Below, piece after piece: positions 1 through 9,065 of a stretch of DNA of 64,000 nucleotides. Within the stretch, counting starts at the first letter, position 1. Every line of letters starts with the position of its first letter. This stretch comes from SIG607 sp036307305 (GTDB lineage Bacteria > Bacillota > Clostridia > Oscillospirales > Acutalibacteraceae), in contig JAXJXV010000008.1 of the NCBI GenBank assembly GCA_036307305.1, positions 62,001-126,000 on the forward strand. The letters run 5' to 3'. A model generated the notes under the pieces. It did not search any database and had not been told where the DNA came from. It saw only the letters and a list, made by a program, of their open reading frames with translations. Both the position numbers and the translations under genes were made by a program.

Positions 1-359
1 GCGATAACCTTATTACCTGCGCTGCTCACCACTATAAGACGAAGTGAAGAAATAAGAAACTCTCTGAAAAGCACAATAAACACAACCCAAGTTATCTGCC
101 AACCGATACCGTGGGCAATAAAGCCTAAAAATGCAGAGGTGGTCAGCATTTTATCGGCAAGTGGGTCAAGGAACTTGCCGAAAGAGGTAACGAGATTATA
201 TTTTCTTGCAATTTTTCCGTCAAGCATATCGGTAAATGCGGCAACGGCAAAAACTATAAGAGCCAAAAGATAATGGCTTGGAAATTTCACAAGCATTAAA
301 AACATAAACACTGGAGTTAAAATAATTCTTAAAACCGTTAATTTATTTGGAAGATTCAT
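1..359 (-). CDS. pgsA: CDP-diacylglycerol--glycerol-3-phosphate 3-phosphatidyltransferase (C-terminus cut off)
   Basis: Integral membrane enzyme that makes phosphatidylglycerol phosphate, the committed step to anionic phospholipids. About 119 N-terminal residues are present, starting MNLPNKLTVLRIILTP with an ATG at 359. The full CDP-alcohol phosphotransferase signature is visible: DG-KI-AR, eight residues, G-KFL-D-PLA-D. The start overlaps the last 17 bases of rimO, so it is the last visible gene of a recA-recX-rimO-pgsA operon. The reading frame runs off the left edge of the window. The family call is secure; the gene symbol follows from family and neighbourhood. Confidence 0.9.
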   Translation of the reverse strand, partial: MNLPNKLTVLRIILTPVFMFLMLVKFPSHYLLALIVFAVAAFTDMLDGKIARKYNLVTSFGKFLDPLADKMLTTSAFLGFIAHGIGWQITWVVFIVLFREFLISSLRLIVVSSAGNKVI

Positions 360-1683
360 CGCACATTTCTCCTAACAAATCATATTCTATACAGTCGTTT
401 ACCTGTACCCATACAAACTCGCCGAAAACAAGAGGACGGGTAGCAAAAAAGAAGATTTTTCCGTCAACCTCAGGGGCGTCTGCGCCCGTTCTGCCAAAAT
501 AGCATTTAAGGTAATCGTCATAACCCTCTACAAGCACTTCCACCCTTTCGCCGATTTTTTCCTCGTTCTTTTTGGCTGAAATTTCCATTTGGGTGTCCAT
601 TATAAGTGACAGTCTGTCCTGTTTTGTCTGCTCGTCTATCTGCCCCTCCATAGTAGCGGCAACTGTGTCCTCCTCAGGAGAATATGTAAAACAGCCAAGT
701 CGGTCAAATTTTATATCCTTTACAAACTGATGAAGAGTCTCAAACTGCTCATCCGTTTCGGTGGGGAAGCCTGTAATAAAGGTGGTTCTTATGGTTACTC
801 CCTTTATTTTTTCTCTTATTTTTTCTATGAGTGAAGTAAGACTATCCTTATCGCCCTTGCGGTTCATTTTTTTAAGCAGAGTCTTATCCACGTGCTGTAG
901 CGGCATATCAAGGTACTTAACTATTTTTTCTTCCCTCTCTATTACCTCTAAAAGCTGGTCGGTAATTCTTTCGGGGTAGGTGTAAAGCACCCTTATCCAG
1001 TGAAGCCCGTCTATTTTGCAAAGCTCTGTGAGAAGAGTGGGCAAAGCAGATTTTCCGTAAATATCCTCGCCGTAGGCGGTGGTATCCTGCGCAACCACAA
1101 CGATTTCTTTTACTCCACCCTTTACAAGCTCATTTGCTTCCTCTATACAGCTTTCAATGGTACGGCTTCTCATTTTACCTCTTATAAGAGGAATAGCGCA
1201 GTAGGTACAGCAGTTGTTACAGCCGTCGGAAATTTTAAGATACGCGGAAAAGGGATATCCGCCTAAAACACGCTTTGCATTAAGGTCAAGGTCTTCCTTT
1301 TTACCGTAGGAGTTTTTGCAGTTGCCCTCTATCGCCTTTTCTACAAGCTGCGCAATATCCTTATTAGAGCCAATACCAACAACCATATCAACCTCAGGAA
1401 TTTCCTCGGTAATATCGTCCTTATAACGCTCTGCAAGACAGCCCGTTACAATAAGCGCTTTCAGATTGCCGTCCTTTTTATACTGCGCGGCTTCAAGAAT
1501 ATTTTCTATTGCTTCCTTTTTTGCGTCCTCAATAAATCCGCAGGTGTTTATTATTATAGCGTCAGCCTCTGCTTCCTCTACACCGATAATAAAACCCGCT
1601 TGACTCAGGCTATAAAGCATTGCCTCGGCATCAACCTGATTTTTGGGACAGCCAAGGGATACCATTGCTACCTTTTTGTTCAT
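343..1683 (-). CDS. rimO: Ribosomal protein uS12 methylthiotransferase RimO
   Basis: Radical-SAM methylthiotransferase that modifies an aspartate of ribosomal protein S12. The 446 residues match family length. The N-terminal UPF0004 domain has its three cluster cysteines (C12 in SLGCPKN, C48 in NTCGF, C82 in TGCLAE). The radical-SAM CxxxCxxC motif is at C155/C159/C162, and a C-terminal TRAM-like region follows. SLGCPKN and the overall length favour RimO over the tRNA-modifying MiaB. It lies four bases after recX and overlaps pgsA by 17 bases, implying translational coupling. Confidence 0.93.
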   Translation of the reverse strand: MNKKVAMVSLGCPKNQVDAEAMLYSLSQAGFIIGVEEAEADAIIINTCGFIEDAKKEAIENILEAAQYKKDGNLKALIVTGCLAERYKDDITEEIPEVDMVVGIGSNKDIAQLVEKAIEGNCKNSYGKKEDLDLNAKRVLGGYPFSAYLKISDGCNNCCTYCAIPLIRGKMRSRTIESCIEEANELVKGGVKEIVVVAQDTTAYGEDIYGKSALPTLLTELCKIDGLHWIRVLYTYPERITDQLLEVIEREEKIVKYLDMPLQHVDKTLLKKMNRKGDKDSLTSLIEKIREKIKGVTIRTTFITGFPTETDEQFETLHQFVKDIKFDRLGCFTYSPEEDTVAATMEGQIDEQTKQDRLSLIMDTQMEISAKKNEEKIGERVEVLVEGYDDYLKCYFGRTGADAPEVDGKIFFFATRPLVFGEFVWVQVNDCIEYDLLGEMCDESSK

Positions 1684-1687
1684 TCTT

Positions 1688-2302
1688 TTATTCCCCTATT
1701 GTCTGGTCATATTCCTTTAAAACTGCGCGGATATCAGAAAAAACGAAGCCCCGCCGATACAGTGCCTCGGCGGTTTTTCGTATTCCCTCTTTATCGCTTA
1801 GCTTTGAAGAGTATTTTTTATTTACAAGCTTTTTTATTTTCTCCTGCTCAGACTCACAGTCATAAACACAGATTTCCTTTGCTACAGCGTAGGATATACC
1901 TGCCTCCACAAGCTTATTTAAAGCCCCTTTGTTTGAAAGACACTCTGCAGAGCATTTTTCATAAAGCCGTAAGGCAAAAGAGCTGTCATCGATATAGGAA
2001 AGCTCTTTCATTCTGGAAACGGTATTTTTAACAAACCGTTCTTCAAACCCTGCGGTAACAAGCTTTTTGTAAAGACCTTTTTCGCTTTTGTCACTGCGGC
2101 TCAAATAATAAAGGGCGCGTGAGGTACAGCGAAGCTGTTCAGACTCGTCCTCAAGGGCAAATGCCTGTTCCTCGCTTATTTCCTGTCCTTCGCATAAATT
2201 CTTACCGTCAGCAAGAGAAATATCAACGTTAATATAGGTATCATCATCGAAGCGAACCTCATATATGTGTCCTCTCCGACGAAGCATTTTTGTGATTTTC
2301 AT
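1688..2302 (-). CDS. recX: Regulatory protein RecX
   Basis: Modulator that inhibits RecA filament growth and ATPase activity. The 204-residue protein is predicted to be mostly helical, with RecX-type three-helix repeats (for example RALYYLSRSDKSEKGLYKKL near residues 63-82). It starts MKITKMLRRRG and begins inside the recA stop codon (TAATG overlap of one base), the usual recA-recX arrangement, so the two are translationally coupled. Sequence similarity within the family is low, so the call rests on both pattern and position. Confidence 0.88.
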   Translation of the reverse strand: MKITKMLRRRGHIYEVRFDDDTYINVDISLADGKNLCEGQEISEEQAFALEDESEQLRCTSRALYYLSRSDKSEKGLYKKLVTAGFEERFVKNTVSRMKELSYIDDSSFALRLYEKCSAECLSNKGALNKLVEAGISYAVAKEICVYDCESEQEKIKKLVNKKYSSKLSDKEGIRKTAEALYRRGFVFSDIRAVLKEYDQTIGE

Positions 2303-3402
2303 TATTCGTCAACAGCGATGTCGATGTTTACTTTTTTGCGCTTACGGGGCGCTTCCTCGTCGCTGACAGGAGGTGTAACAGGCACAGCGTCCGTCTTTTT
2401 AGCATCCTTGCTTACCTTTTCGGTCATAGCGGCTGTGATTTTTTCCTCAAGCTCCTTCATAAGCTCAGGGTTATCAAGAAGAAGCTGTTTAACGTTATCT
2501 CTGCCCTGTCCGATACGGGTTTCGCCATAATAGAACCAAGCGCCGCTACGGGAAAGAATACCAAGCTTAAGTCCCGTATCAACGATTTCGCCCTCTTTGG
2601 AAATGCCCTTGCCGTACATAATATCGAACTCAGCCTCCTTAAAGGGAGGGGCAATTTTGTTTTTAACGATTTTAGCTCTTGTGCGGTTACCGATAACCTC
2701 GCCGCCAACCTTTATACTTTCGGTTCTTCTTACGTCAATTCTTACCGACGCGTAGAATTTAAGAGCGCGGCCGCCTGTGGTGGTTTCACTGCTTCCGTAA
2801 ATAACACCGATTTTATCTCTTAACTGATTAATAAAAATAGCGGTACAGTTGGATTTTGAAAGGGCGCCTGTTAATTTTCTGAGCGACTGTGACATAAGAC
2901 GTGCGTGAAGTCCTACGTGGTTATCCCCCATTTCACCCTCGATTTCAGCCTTAGGAACAAGGGCGGCAACAGAGTCGATAATAATAACGTCAATTGCGGC
3001 GCTTCTGACAAGAGCCTCAGCAATTTCAAGAGCCTGTTCACCTGTGTCGGGCTGAGAAACAAGAAGCGAATCAATATCTACGCCAAGAGCCTCTGCATAC
3101 GCAGGGTCAAGAGCGTGTTCAACGTCAATGAATGCGGCAGTTCCGCCCATTTTCTGAGCCTCGGCAACCACGTGCAAGGCAAGGGTGGTTTTACCTGAAG
3201 ATTCAGGGCCGTAAATTTCAACTATTCTTCCCTTAGGCACACCGCCGATACCGAGAGCAAGGTCAAGTCCTAGTGAGCCTGTAGGAATATGGTCAACCTT
3301 CATATCCACATTCTCGCCAAGAAGCATAATTGCTCCCTTACCGAACTGCTTTTCAATATTGGCAACCGCCGTTTCAAGTGCTTTTTTTCTATCTTCTGCC
3401 AT
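2302..3402 (-). CDS. recA: Recombinase RecA
   Basis: DNA strand-exchange ATPase for homologous recombination and SOS signalling. The 366 residues include the Walker A motif GPESSGKT at 65-72, the Walker B region VIIIDSVAAL, the loop L2 region with TTGGRALKFYASVR, and a basic/acidic C-terminal tail. A strong AAGGAGA site lies nine bases before the ATG. Only 36 bases separate it from prmC. A TATAAT at 3438-3443 (minus strand) is a possible -10 but has no good -35, and I see no Gram-positive LexA palindrome in this short gap. It heads the recA-recX-rimO-pgsA run. Confidence 0.98.
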   Translation of the reverse strand: MAEDRKKALETAVANIEKQFGKGAIMLLGENVDMKVDHIPTGSLGLDLALGIGGVPKGRIVEIYGPESSGKTTLALHVVAEAQKMGGTAAFIDVEHALDPAYAEALGVDIDSLLVSQPDTGEQALEIAEALVRSAAIDVIIIDSVAALVPKAEIEGEMGDNHVGLHARLMSQSLRKLTGALSKSNCTAIFINQLRDKIGVIYGSSETTTGGRALKFYASVRIDVRRTESIKVGGEVIGNRTRAKIVKNKIAPPFKEAEFDIMYGKGISKEGEIVDTGLKLGILSRSGAWFYYGETRIGQGRDNVKQLLLDNPELMKELEEKITAAMTEKVSKDAKKTDAVPVTPPVSDEEAPRKRKKVNIDIAVDE

Positions 3403-3438
3403 ATCTGTTTCTCCTTACGTTTTCTTTATTTTATCTCA

Positions 3439-4284
3439 TTATACACTACTTAAAGTACCATAAACGACCCTTTGTATACCGTTTATATCCTCTGCGGTAT
3501 TGATATCTTTAAGCCCTGCCTCTTTAAACAAGGCGGTCACGGTATCCTTTTGGTCATAGCCTACCTCTACTGCAAGTCTTCCGCCCTCACTCAGAAAAGG
3601 CAGGAAGCGACGGAGAATTACTCTGTAAAAATCAAGTCCGTCCTCACCACCGTAAAGGGCGCTGTCAGGCTCACAAAGTACCTCACTGCTGAGCTTTTCC
3701 ATATCGGCAGCGCTGATATACGGTGGATTACTCACAATAAGGTCGTATTTTTCCTTTGGTGTCCAATCAAAAATATCTGCTTTTATAACACGTAGGGTTT
3801 CACTGGGATTTCTGTGAATATTTTTTTCACAGTAGGAATAAGGCACGTCGTATTTTTCAACAAGCGTAACGTCGGTTTCTTTATAGCGGTTTGCAATAGT
3901 GATTCCCACGCAACCGCTTCCTGCGCAAAGGTCAAGCACCTTTGCCGTCGGCTTTTTTTCAAGAAAGCCAAAGGCGGTATCCACAAGCACCTCGGTATCG
4001 GCTCTTGGGATAAGACAGCCCTCTCCAACGAAGAAATTCAGTCCGTAAAAGCTCCATTCACCAATTATATACTGAAGGGGATAATGGTTCATTCTCTGCT
4101 CCATTACCGACCTCCACATATTAAGCTGAAAGGCTTCGAGCTTGTCGTTATACCGTGTAATTATTTCGCTGTTTGACAACTTTGTTATATATCTTATAAG
4201 CTGTCTTGCTTCAAAGGAGGCGTCCTCAATTTCCGCTTCCTTTAAAAGCTTGACTGTGTTTCTGTAGCATTCAAATATGGTCAT
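3439..4284 (-). CDS. prmC: Peptide chain release factor N5-glutamine methyltransferase PrmC
   Basis: SAM-dependent methyltransferase that methylates the GGQ glutamine of release factors. The frame is open 15 codons further upstream, but the ATG at 4284 (MTIFECYRN) is preferred because AAGAGGAAAAAG lies just upstream; this gives 281 residues, typical for PrmC. The SAM-binding LDLCAGSGCVGI and the diagnostic NPPY motif (VSNPPYIS) are both present. It overlaps the end of the DUF1385 gene by 14 bases, a pairing common in Firmicutes. The usual third partner, prfA, is not next to it here; recA follows instead. Confidence 0.93.
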   Translation of the reverse strand: MTIFECYRNTVKLLKEAEIEDASFEARQLIRYITKLSNSEIITRYNDKLEAFQLNMWRSVMEQRMNHYPLQYIIGEWSFYGLNFFVGEGCLIPRADTEVLVDTAFGFLEKKPTAKVLDLCAGSGCVGITIANRYKETDVTLVEKYDVPYSYCEKNIHRNPSETLRVIKADIFDWTPKEKYDLIVSNPPYISAADMEKLSSEVLCEPDSALYGGEDGLDFYRVILRRFLPFLSEGGRLAVEVGYDQKDTVTALFKEAGLKDINTAEDINGIQRVVYGTLSSV

Positions 4285-5269
4285 CTTTTTCCTCTTCACA
4301 GGGTAAATATTTTTCTTTTTCTTCTTCACTCAGCACTGCGCCAAGAGCGCTGATGGCAATTTCAAGCATTGAGTCGTCAGGCTCTTTAGTGGTAATTCTC
4401 TGTACCCACACGCCAGGGGCGGAAATTATACAGGTAAATATGTTATCGTATTTTCCGCAAAATCTCAGAACCTCAAAACCCACGCCGCAGATAATGGGAA
4501 CCATAGCAAGTTTTATAAGGGTCCACACAATCGGGTTTTCGTATATCCCTGTAAAAACTATCTGCGCAAGGGTTGAGAAAACGACGCTTATTAAAATCAT
4601 AAGTATCATAAAGGAGGTTCCGCATCTTGGATGGAAACGCTTTTGCTGTCTTGCGTTTTCAACCGTTAAAGGAAGCTTAGCCTCATAACAGAAAATGGTT
4701 TTATGCTCAGCCCCGTGATACTGAAATACCCTTCTTATGTCCTTCATATAGGAAACGGCGATTATGTAGCCTAAAAATACCACAAGCTTTATTCCCTGTT
4801 CAATAAGAGCATTAACTATATCAGGGAATTTTTCCACAGAAAAGAGAAGCTGTAATCCGCTTACTGCAAGACGGGGAATATACATAAACAGCGCAACCGA
4901 CAGAAAAACCGCAAGAACACAGGCAACCGTCATAAGAATCGCCCACGCCTTACTGCTGAGCTTTTTTACCTCACCCGTATTCTCGTCCACCTCGTCGGCA
5001 AAACCCGATTTGTCGGCAGAAAGCATCATAGCCTTATAGCCGTTAAGCATAGACTCAACAAAGGCAATCACACCGCGAACAACGGGTATACCTAAAATTT
5101 TGTACTTATCCCTAAGGGATTTTTCATTCATATAGGTAATATCAATACTTCCGTCTGGCAGTCTTACAGCCATTGCAGACTTTTCAGGGGATTTCATTAA
5201 AATTCCCTCAATAAGCGCCTGTCCGCCGATAGCGGTATATTTACACTTTTTTTCACAGTTTTTACTCAT
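4271..5269 (-). CDS. DUF1385 family membrane protein
   Basis: Conserved Firmicutes membrane protein of unknown biochemical role, almost always next to prmC. I place the start at ATG 5269 (MSKNCEKKCKYTAIGGQALI) because AAGGAAG precedes it, giving 332 residues; the longer frame has an implausible N-terminus. Family signatures are GGQALIEGILM near the start and the central QYHGAEHKTIFCYE and HPRCGTSFM motifs. About four hydrophobic segments are visible. It overlaps the histidine kinase by eight bases and prmC by 14, so it belongs to the lipoprotein-RR-HK-DUF1385-prmC operon. Confidence 0.88.
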   Translation of the reverse strand: MSKNCEKKCKYTAIGGQALIEGILMKSPEKSAMAVRLPDGSIDITYMNEKSLRDKYKILGIPVVRGVIAFVESMLNGYKAMMLSADKSGFADEVDENTGEVKKLSSKAWAILMTVACVLAVFLSVALFMYIPRLAVSGLQLLFSVEKFPDIVNALIEQGIKLVVFLGYIIAVSYMKDIRRVFQYHGAEHKTIFCYEAKLPLTVENARQQKRFHPRCGTSFMILMILISVVFSTLAQIVFTGIYENPIVWTLIKLAMVPIICGVGFEVLRFCGKYDNIFTCIISAPGVWVQRITTKEPDDSMLEIAISALGAVLSEEEKEKYLPCEEEKDDHI

Positions 5270-6728
5270 TGTTTTCTTCCTTTTCATCAATAGGGGGCAA
5301 GATTTTTTCGGTTTCCTCAGGCTCAGGAATAACGGTAGGCAAAACCACGGTAACGGTGGTTCCCACACCCTCGGTACTCTCTAAGAAAATCAATCCCTGA
5401 TGCTGTTTTATAATTTCATCGGCAACGGCAAGTCCTATACCGCTTCCGCGAACGGAATTGTTTGCCTTATAAAATTTCTCTTTAACGTGGTCAACGTCCT
5501 GAGCAGGAATACCCACACCCGTATCCTTGACGGTTATCTTGACACAGCCCTCTTCCTCGCTTTGCTGAATGAGAACCTGTCCCTTTTCCTCGGTATACTT
5601 AACGGCGTTATCAATAATATTTATAAAGACCTGTTTAATTCTGTCAGGGTCGCCGTTAACGATAACGTCGTTTCTGCCCTTGGTATAGGTCACGTCAATA
5701 TTACGCTTTGCCGCAAGTTCAATATACATAGAAGCGGCGCTCTCCAGTAGCTCTGACACCTCAAAGGGACGTATATTAAGAGAAAATCGTCCGCTTTGAA
5801 TTCTTGAAAAGTCAAGTAATTCCTCAACGAGATTGGAAAGGCGGTCTGATTCGCTCAGCACCACGTCAAGACCTCTGTTTACAAGCCCGTCATCAAAGCC
5901 CACCGACATTTTTGCCGTTTCTGCCCAACCGCGAATTGCGGTCAGAGGTGTACGAAGCTCATGAGAAACAGAGGAAATAAAATCGTTTTTAAGCTTTTCG
6001 GCATTCTGCAGCTCGGTTTCCATATAGTTTATAGAGTCGCAAAGCTCACCGATTTCGTCATTATACTGTGATTTAAGAGCTTCTTTATGGTCGCCCGACG
6101 CGATTCTTCTGGCAGTAGCCGATACGTCACGCACAGGGCGGATAATGGACTTCACGAAGAAAAGTCCCGACATTGCCGTAAACACAAGAATTGCAAAGGC
6201 TGTAATAATTATTATAATGCAGGTGTATAAAATCCTCATATTACAGGGGTAAAGGGACACCACGTATCTTACAGCGCCGTTGGAAGAACCACTTGTATCC
6301 TTTAAGATATAGGTTCCCGCAAGAATTTTTTCATCTGCAGTGCTTCTTCCTATCCAAAAAGACTTACCCGCCTCAGACAAAAGAGCTTTTTCATAATCGG
6401 GCATAGGCAAATCCCGTCTTTCAAAACCGCTTGTGCTGACAATAACGTCGCCGTCCGCAGAAATTATCATTATCTCTATTTTGTCCTTAGCTTCAAACTG
6501 CTCACAGTATTCCTTTGCCGCAAGGGAAAAATAATCGCTGTCTATACCTGAAAGCTGTGAAAAGCTTTTTGCATATTCTTCCGCTTCGCTCTGCACCTGT
6601 CTTAAATAGCTGTTACGGACAACGGTACAGGCAATAAGAGCAATTATAAAAACTATTATTACAACAGGCAGGTATACGCTGGTTACCCACCGCCGCGTTA
6701 TACTTTTAAACTTTATTTCAAATTCCAC
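5262..6728 (-). CDS. Two-component sensor histidine kinase
   Basis: Membrane sensor kinase of 488 residues. A transmembrane segment at about 16-36 and another at about 166-192 bracket an extracytoplasmic sensor region. They are followed by a HAMP linker (about 193-245), a HisKA domain with phospho-acceptor His256 in SSVSHELRTPL, and a HATPase domain with N box around N374 and G boxes DTGVGI (402-407) and GSGIGL (428-433). All catalytic elements look intact. It follows the response regulator by 27 bases. The layout resembles the PhoR/ResE-like group, but the signal is unknown; the lipoprotein encoded upstream could be a sensory partner. Confidence 0.93.
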   Translation of the reverse strand: MEFEIKFKSITRRWVTSVYLPVVIIVFIIALIACTVVRNSYLRQVQSEAEEYAKSFSQLSGIDSDYFSLAAKEYCEQFEAKDKIEIMIISADGDVIVSTSGFERRDLPMPDYEKALLSEAGKSFWIGRSTADEKILAGTYILKDTSGSSNGAVRYVVSLYPCNMRILYTCIIIIITAFAILVFTAMSGLFFVKSIIRPVRDVSATARRIASGDHKEALKSQYNDEIGELCDSINYMETELQNAEKLKNDFISSVSHELRTPLTAIRGWAETAKMSVGFDDGLVNRGLDVVLSESDRLSNLVEELLDFSRIQSGRFSLNIRPFEVSELLESAASMYIELAAKRNIDVTYTKGRNDVIVNGDPDRIKQVFINIIDNAVKYTEEKGQVLIQQSEEEGCVKITVKDTGVGIPAQDVDHVKEKFYKANNSVRGSGIGLAVADEIIKQHQGLIFLESTEGVGTTVTVVLPTVIPEPEETEKILPPIDEKEENNE

Positions 6729-6755
6729 TTAATAACTTCTCCCGAAATTACAGTA

Positions 6756-7457
6756 TTAAATAATCCATTTGTAACCCATACCCCACACCGTCATAAGATG
6801 CTTTGGCTTGGAGGGGTCGTCTTCAATTTTCATTCTCAGTCGGCGGACGTTGACGTCTACAATTTTTTCCTCACCGAAATAATCCGAACCCCATACCCTT
6901 GAAAGTATATCGTTACGGTCAAGGGCTGTTTCGGGATTGGTAAACAAATATTCTATAATCTGAAACTCAACCTGAGTCAGCTCAATATTTTTATCACCCT
7001 TTAACAAGGTGCGCTTTCTGAGATTAAGGGTAAATTCATCAAGAACTATTTCCTCGGTTGAGTCGGACTGTTTCCTCGACTGATTTATAGCAACTCTTCT
7101 GTAAAGAGAGTCAACCCTTGCCAACAGCTCACTGGGACTGAAAGGCTTGGTAATATAATCGTCTGCTCCAAGCATAAGTCCGCTGATTTTATCCATTTCC
7201 TGTGTTCTTGCGGTGAGCATAATAATACCCAGAGAAGCGCTTCTCTTTCTCAGCTCTTTACAAAGGGTAAAGCCATCCATTCCCGGCATAGATATATCAA
7301 GCAGGGCAATATCAAAGGTATTCGGTTCCAAATCGTAAAGCTCAAGAGCTTCTTCTCCGCTTCCCGCCTGTATAGTTACGTAGCCTGCTCTTTGTAGATT
7401 AATAGCCTCGAACTCGCGTATTGCTTCTTCGTCTTCAACCAAAAGAAGTTTTTTCAA
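6756..7457 (-). CDS. OmpR/PhoB-family response regulator
   Basis: DNA-binding regulator of 233 residues. The receiver domain (about 1-120) has the acidic pocket (VEDEE), phospho-acceptor Asp54 in LLDISMPGMDG, the conserved Thr (MLTAR) and Lys (ITKPF). A winged-helix trans_reg_C domain follows (about 133-230), with VDVNVRRLRMKI in the recognition helix. It starts three bases after the upstream lipoprotein gene and is followed by its cognate histidine kinase, so the three are co-transcribed from the promoter at about 8.81-8.84 kb. Confidence 0.95.
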   Translation of the reverse strand: MKKLLLVEDEEAIREFEAINLQRAGYVTIQAGSGEEALELYDLEPNTFDIALLDISMPGMDGFTLCKELRKRSASLGIIMLTARTQEMDKISGLMLGADDYITKPFSPSELLARVDSLYRRVAINQSRKQSDSTEEIVLDEFTLNLRKRTLLKGDKNIELTQVEFQIIEYLFTNPETALDRNDILSRVWGSDYFGEEKIVDVNVRRLRMKIEDDPSKPKHLMTVWGMGYKWII

Positions 7458-7460
7458 TTT

Positions 7461-8768
7461 TTATCCCTCCGTAATAAGCTCAAATATATCGCCGATGTTG
7501 TCTTTGGTTATACCGTACAGCTCTGCTTTTTCGCTTACCGTACAAAGCCACACAAGACTCTCCGTCTCTGCTAATTTCGCATAACCCTCTGCATACATTC
7601 CGCTGTCATAAGCGCTTTTTGAAACAACCCTTATTCTAAAAAGCTCGGCAGACGTCTGCCCTGTCTCATAATCGTACTCGTAAATAATGCGCTCTCTGTT
7701 TTCAAGATTTCTGTGGGTGGTAGTGGAAAAAGCAAGTTGCTCGTTAAGTTTTATGCTGTAACCATCAGAATAGTTCATAAGCGCGTAGCTTTCTGCAACT
7801 AAGCTTTGTCCGTCAAAGCCGTTCCATACCGTAAGATTAGCCGCAGACACACCCGCGTTCGTGGGAAGCTCGTACATAACGGGAATTTCCATAAAGCCGT
7901 CACCGTCGTAATCTCTGCAGGGTACTATTGCAGGGCGGTAGGTAACGGTATTTTCCATAAGGGTAGCATCGTACAAAGGGCTTACCATTTTATTGTTTGC
8001 AAAATAGATTACCTCGGTTATCATACCCGCGCCCTTAATACAGTCTACAAAAACGCAAAACTCACCCGTTGGTAAGGTTGTAAGCACAGGCTGATTATAC
8101 GAAGTAACGTTTCCGTCAATCTCACAGTTGCCAAGCTCACTAACCCCTTGAGAGTTAAAGCTGAAGCATCTTGCAAAGGCTCTTGAGGAGGTAAGGTCAA
8201 GCTGAAACAGAAGTAAATCCTGACTCAAATTACCGTCAAGGTCGCAAATGGTAAAGGCTGTATAGGCTTCCTCCACAAGCTTTATAAGAGTATCCGCAGA
8301 ATACTCATAAACCGAAACGGTTTTACTTGCAGTGCCGTATACACTCCAGCCAACCACAATTTCATTGCTTTTGTCTGAGTCCAAATCAACAAAATGAACG
8401 CTCTCAACACCTACGGCATTAATGGATTCCTGCGAAGTTACCTGCCAAAAGCCGTCAACACACTGAATAACGGCAATATTCATAATCACTGCGTTATCAC
8501 TGCTTGTACTGTAAAAGGCAACCGCCTCGCTTAAGCCGTCACCTGTGATATCTATCAGGGTTATGGCAGATTTTGTTTCTCCTGAAGAGGGGAATTTAAG
8601 CTGATACTTTCCACCGATTTTAGCCTCCAGCGCCTGTTGAACAGGCTGCATTTCACCCGTAAGCTTGGGCGCGGCTAAAAGGGAATCAGTGCCGCTTTCA
8701 AATGACGTACAGCCAACAAAAAACAGCGATAAAACTGCGCACAAAACAAGACACAGCAGCTTTTTCAT
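7461..8768 (-). CDS. VCBS/FG-GAP-like repeat lipoprotein
   Basis: Probable cell-surface lipoprotein of 435 residues. I choose ATG 8768 because GGGAGGG lies just upstream and it gives a perfect lipoprotein signal (MKKLLCLVLCAVLSLFFVGC, lipobox Cys20). The mature part has at least four evenly spaced Asp-rich calcium-loop motifs (DITGDGLSE, DLDSDKSNE, DLDGNLSQD, DYDGDGFME), each followed by a beta strand, as in FG-GAP/VCBS beta-propellers. It is the first gene of the operon with the response regulator and kinase, which suggests a role in sensing, but this is inference. The specific ligand cannot be told. Confidence 0.8.
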   Translation of the reverse strand: MKKLLCLVLCAVLSLFFVGCTSFESGTDSLLAAPKLTGEMQPVQQALEAKIGGKYQLKFPSSGETKSAITLIDITGDGLSEAVAFYSTSSDNAVIMNIAVIQCVDGFWQVTSQESINAVGVESVHFVDLDSDKSNEIVVGWSVYGTASKTVSVYEYSADTLIKLVEEAYTAFTICDLDGNLSQDLLLFQLDLTSSRAFARCFSFNSQGVSELGNCEIDGNVTSYNQPVLTTLPTGEFCVFVDCIKGAGMITEVIYFANNKMVSPLYDATLMENTVTYRPAIVPCRDYDGDGFMEIPVMYELPTNAGVSAANLTVWNGFDGQSLVAESYALMNYSDGYSIKLNEQLAFSTTTHRNLENRERIIYEYDYETGQTSAELFRIRVVSKSAYDSGMYAEGYAKLAETESLVWLCTVSEKAELYGITKDNIGDIFELITEG

Positions 8769-8811
8769 AAGATTCCCTCCCTTATATATTTTAATATAAT
8801 TATACAAATAC

Positions 8812-8840
8812 ATTGTACCACAGTTTTTTAAAAATTTAAA
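8812..8840 (-). promoter_or_regulatory. Sigma-A promoter of the lipoprotein/two-component operon
   Basis: On the minus strand: -35 TTTAAA (8835-8840), 17-base spacer, extended -10 TGG-TACAAT (8812-8817). It lies about 45 bases upstream of the lipoprotein start and nothing else upstream is on this strand. An AT-rich palindrome (8859-8884) lies just further upstream. Confidence 0.55.
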
Positions 8841-8904
8841 CATTTATTTTCTTATATTTTATATTTTTTATAAAATATAAAAAACGGGAGAACTGTTTAG
8901 ATAG

Positions 8905-9003
8905 AAAAAATAGGGATTAGGAAATACACCGTAGCCGTAAAGACTATATTGTACATTCGTAGGGGCGGAATTGTTTTCCGCCCGTCCCTAATCCCTAATT
9001 CCC
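8905..9003 (+). repeat. REP-like palindrome (type B, plus orientation) with heptamer repeat pieces
   Basis: The divergent intergenic region between the lipoprotein operon and rarA. Type-B palindrome at 8959-8984: GGGCGGA stem, ATTGTTT loop, TCCGCCC stem, preceded by GTAG. It is followed directly by TCCCTAATCCCTAATTCCC, the reverse complement of the (TAGGGAN) heptamer, and preceded by another heptamer piece at 8911-8921. The same palindrome recurs at least a dozen times in this window. Confidence 0.85.
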
Positions 9004-9006
9004 GTC

Positions 9007-9035
9007 TTGCCAAGCCTCAACTTTTGTGCTATACT
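9007..9035 (+). promoter_or_regulatory. Sigma-A promoter of rarA
   Basis: -35 TTGCCA (9007-9012), 17-base spacer, -10 TATACT (9030-9035). The rarA ribosome site AAGGAGG and ATG follow 30 bases later. It begins at the very edge of the upstream REP/heptamer repeat. Confidence 0.6.
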
Positions 9036-9065
9036 GTTTAAAGCACAATCAAAAGGAGGAATAAT

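Noticed and set aside
1000..1266. Open frames opposite rimO, recX, prmC, gyrA, gyrB and similar genes
   Set aside because: All lie antisense to strongly recognised genes, have no ribosome sites and show the low-complexity composition of shadow frames.
3403..3438. LexA/SOS operator upstream of recA
   Set aside because: The 36-base gap has no CGAAC-N4-GTTCG-like palindrome; an operator further upstream in prmC was not seen.
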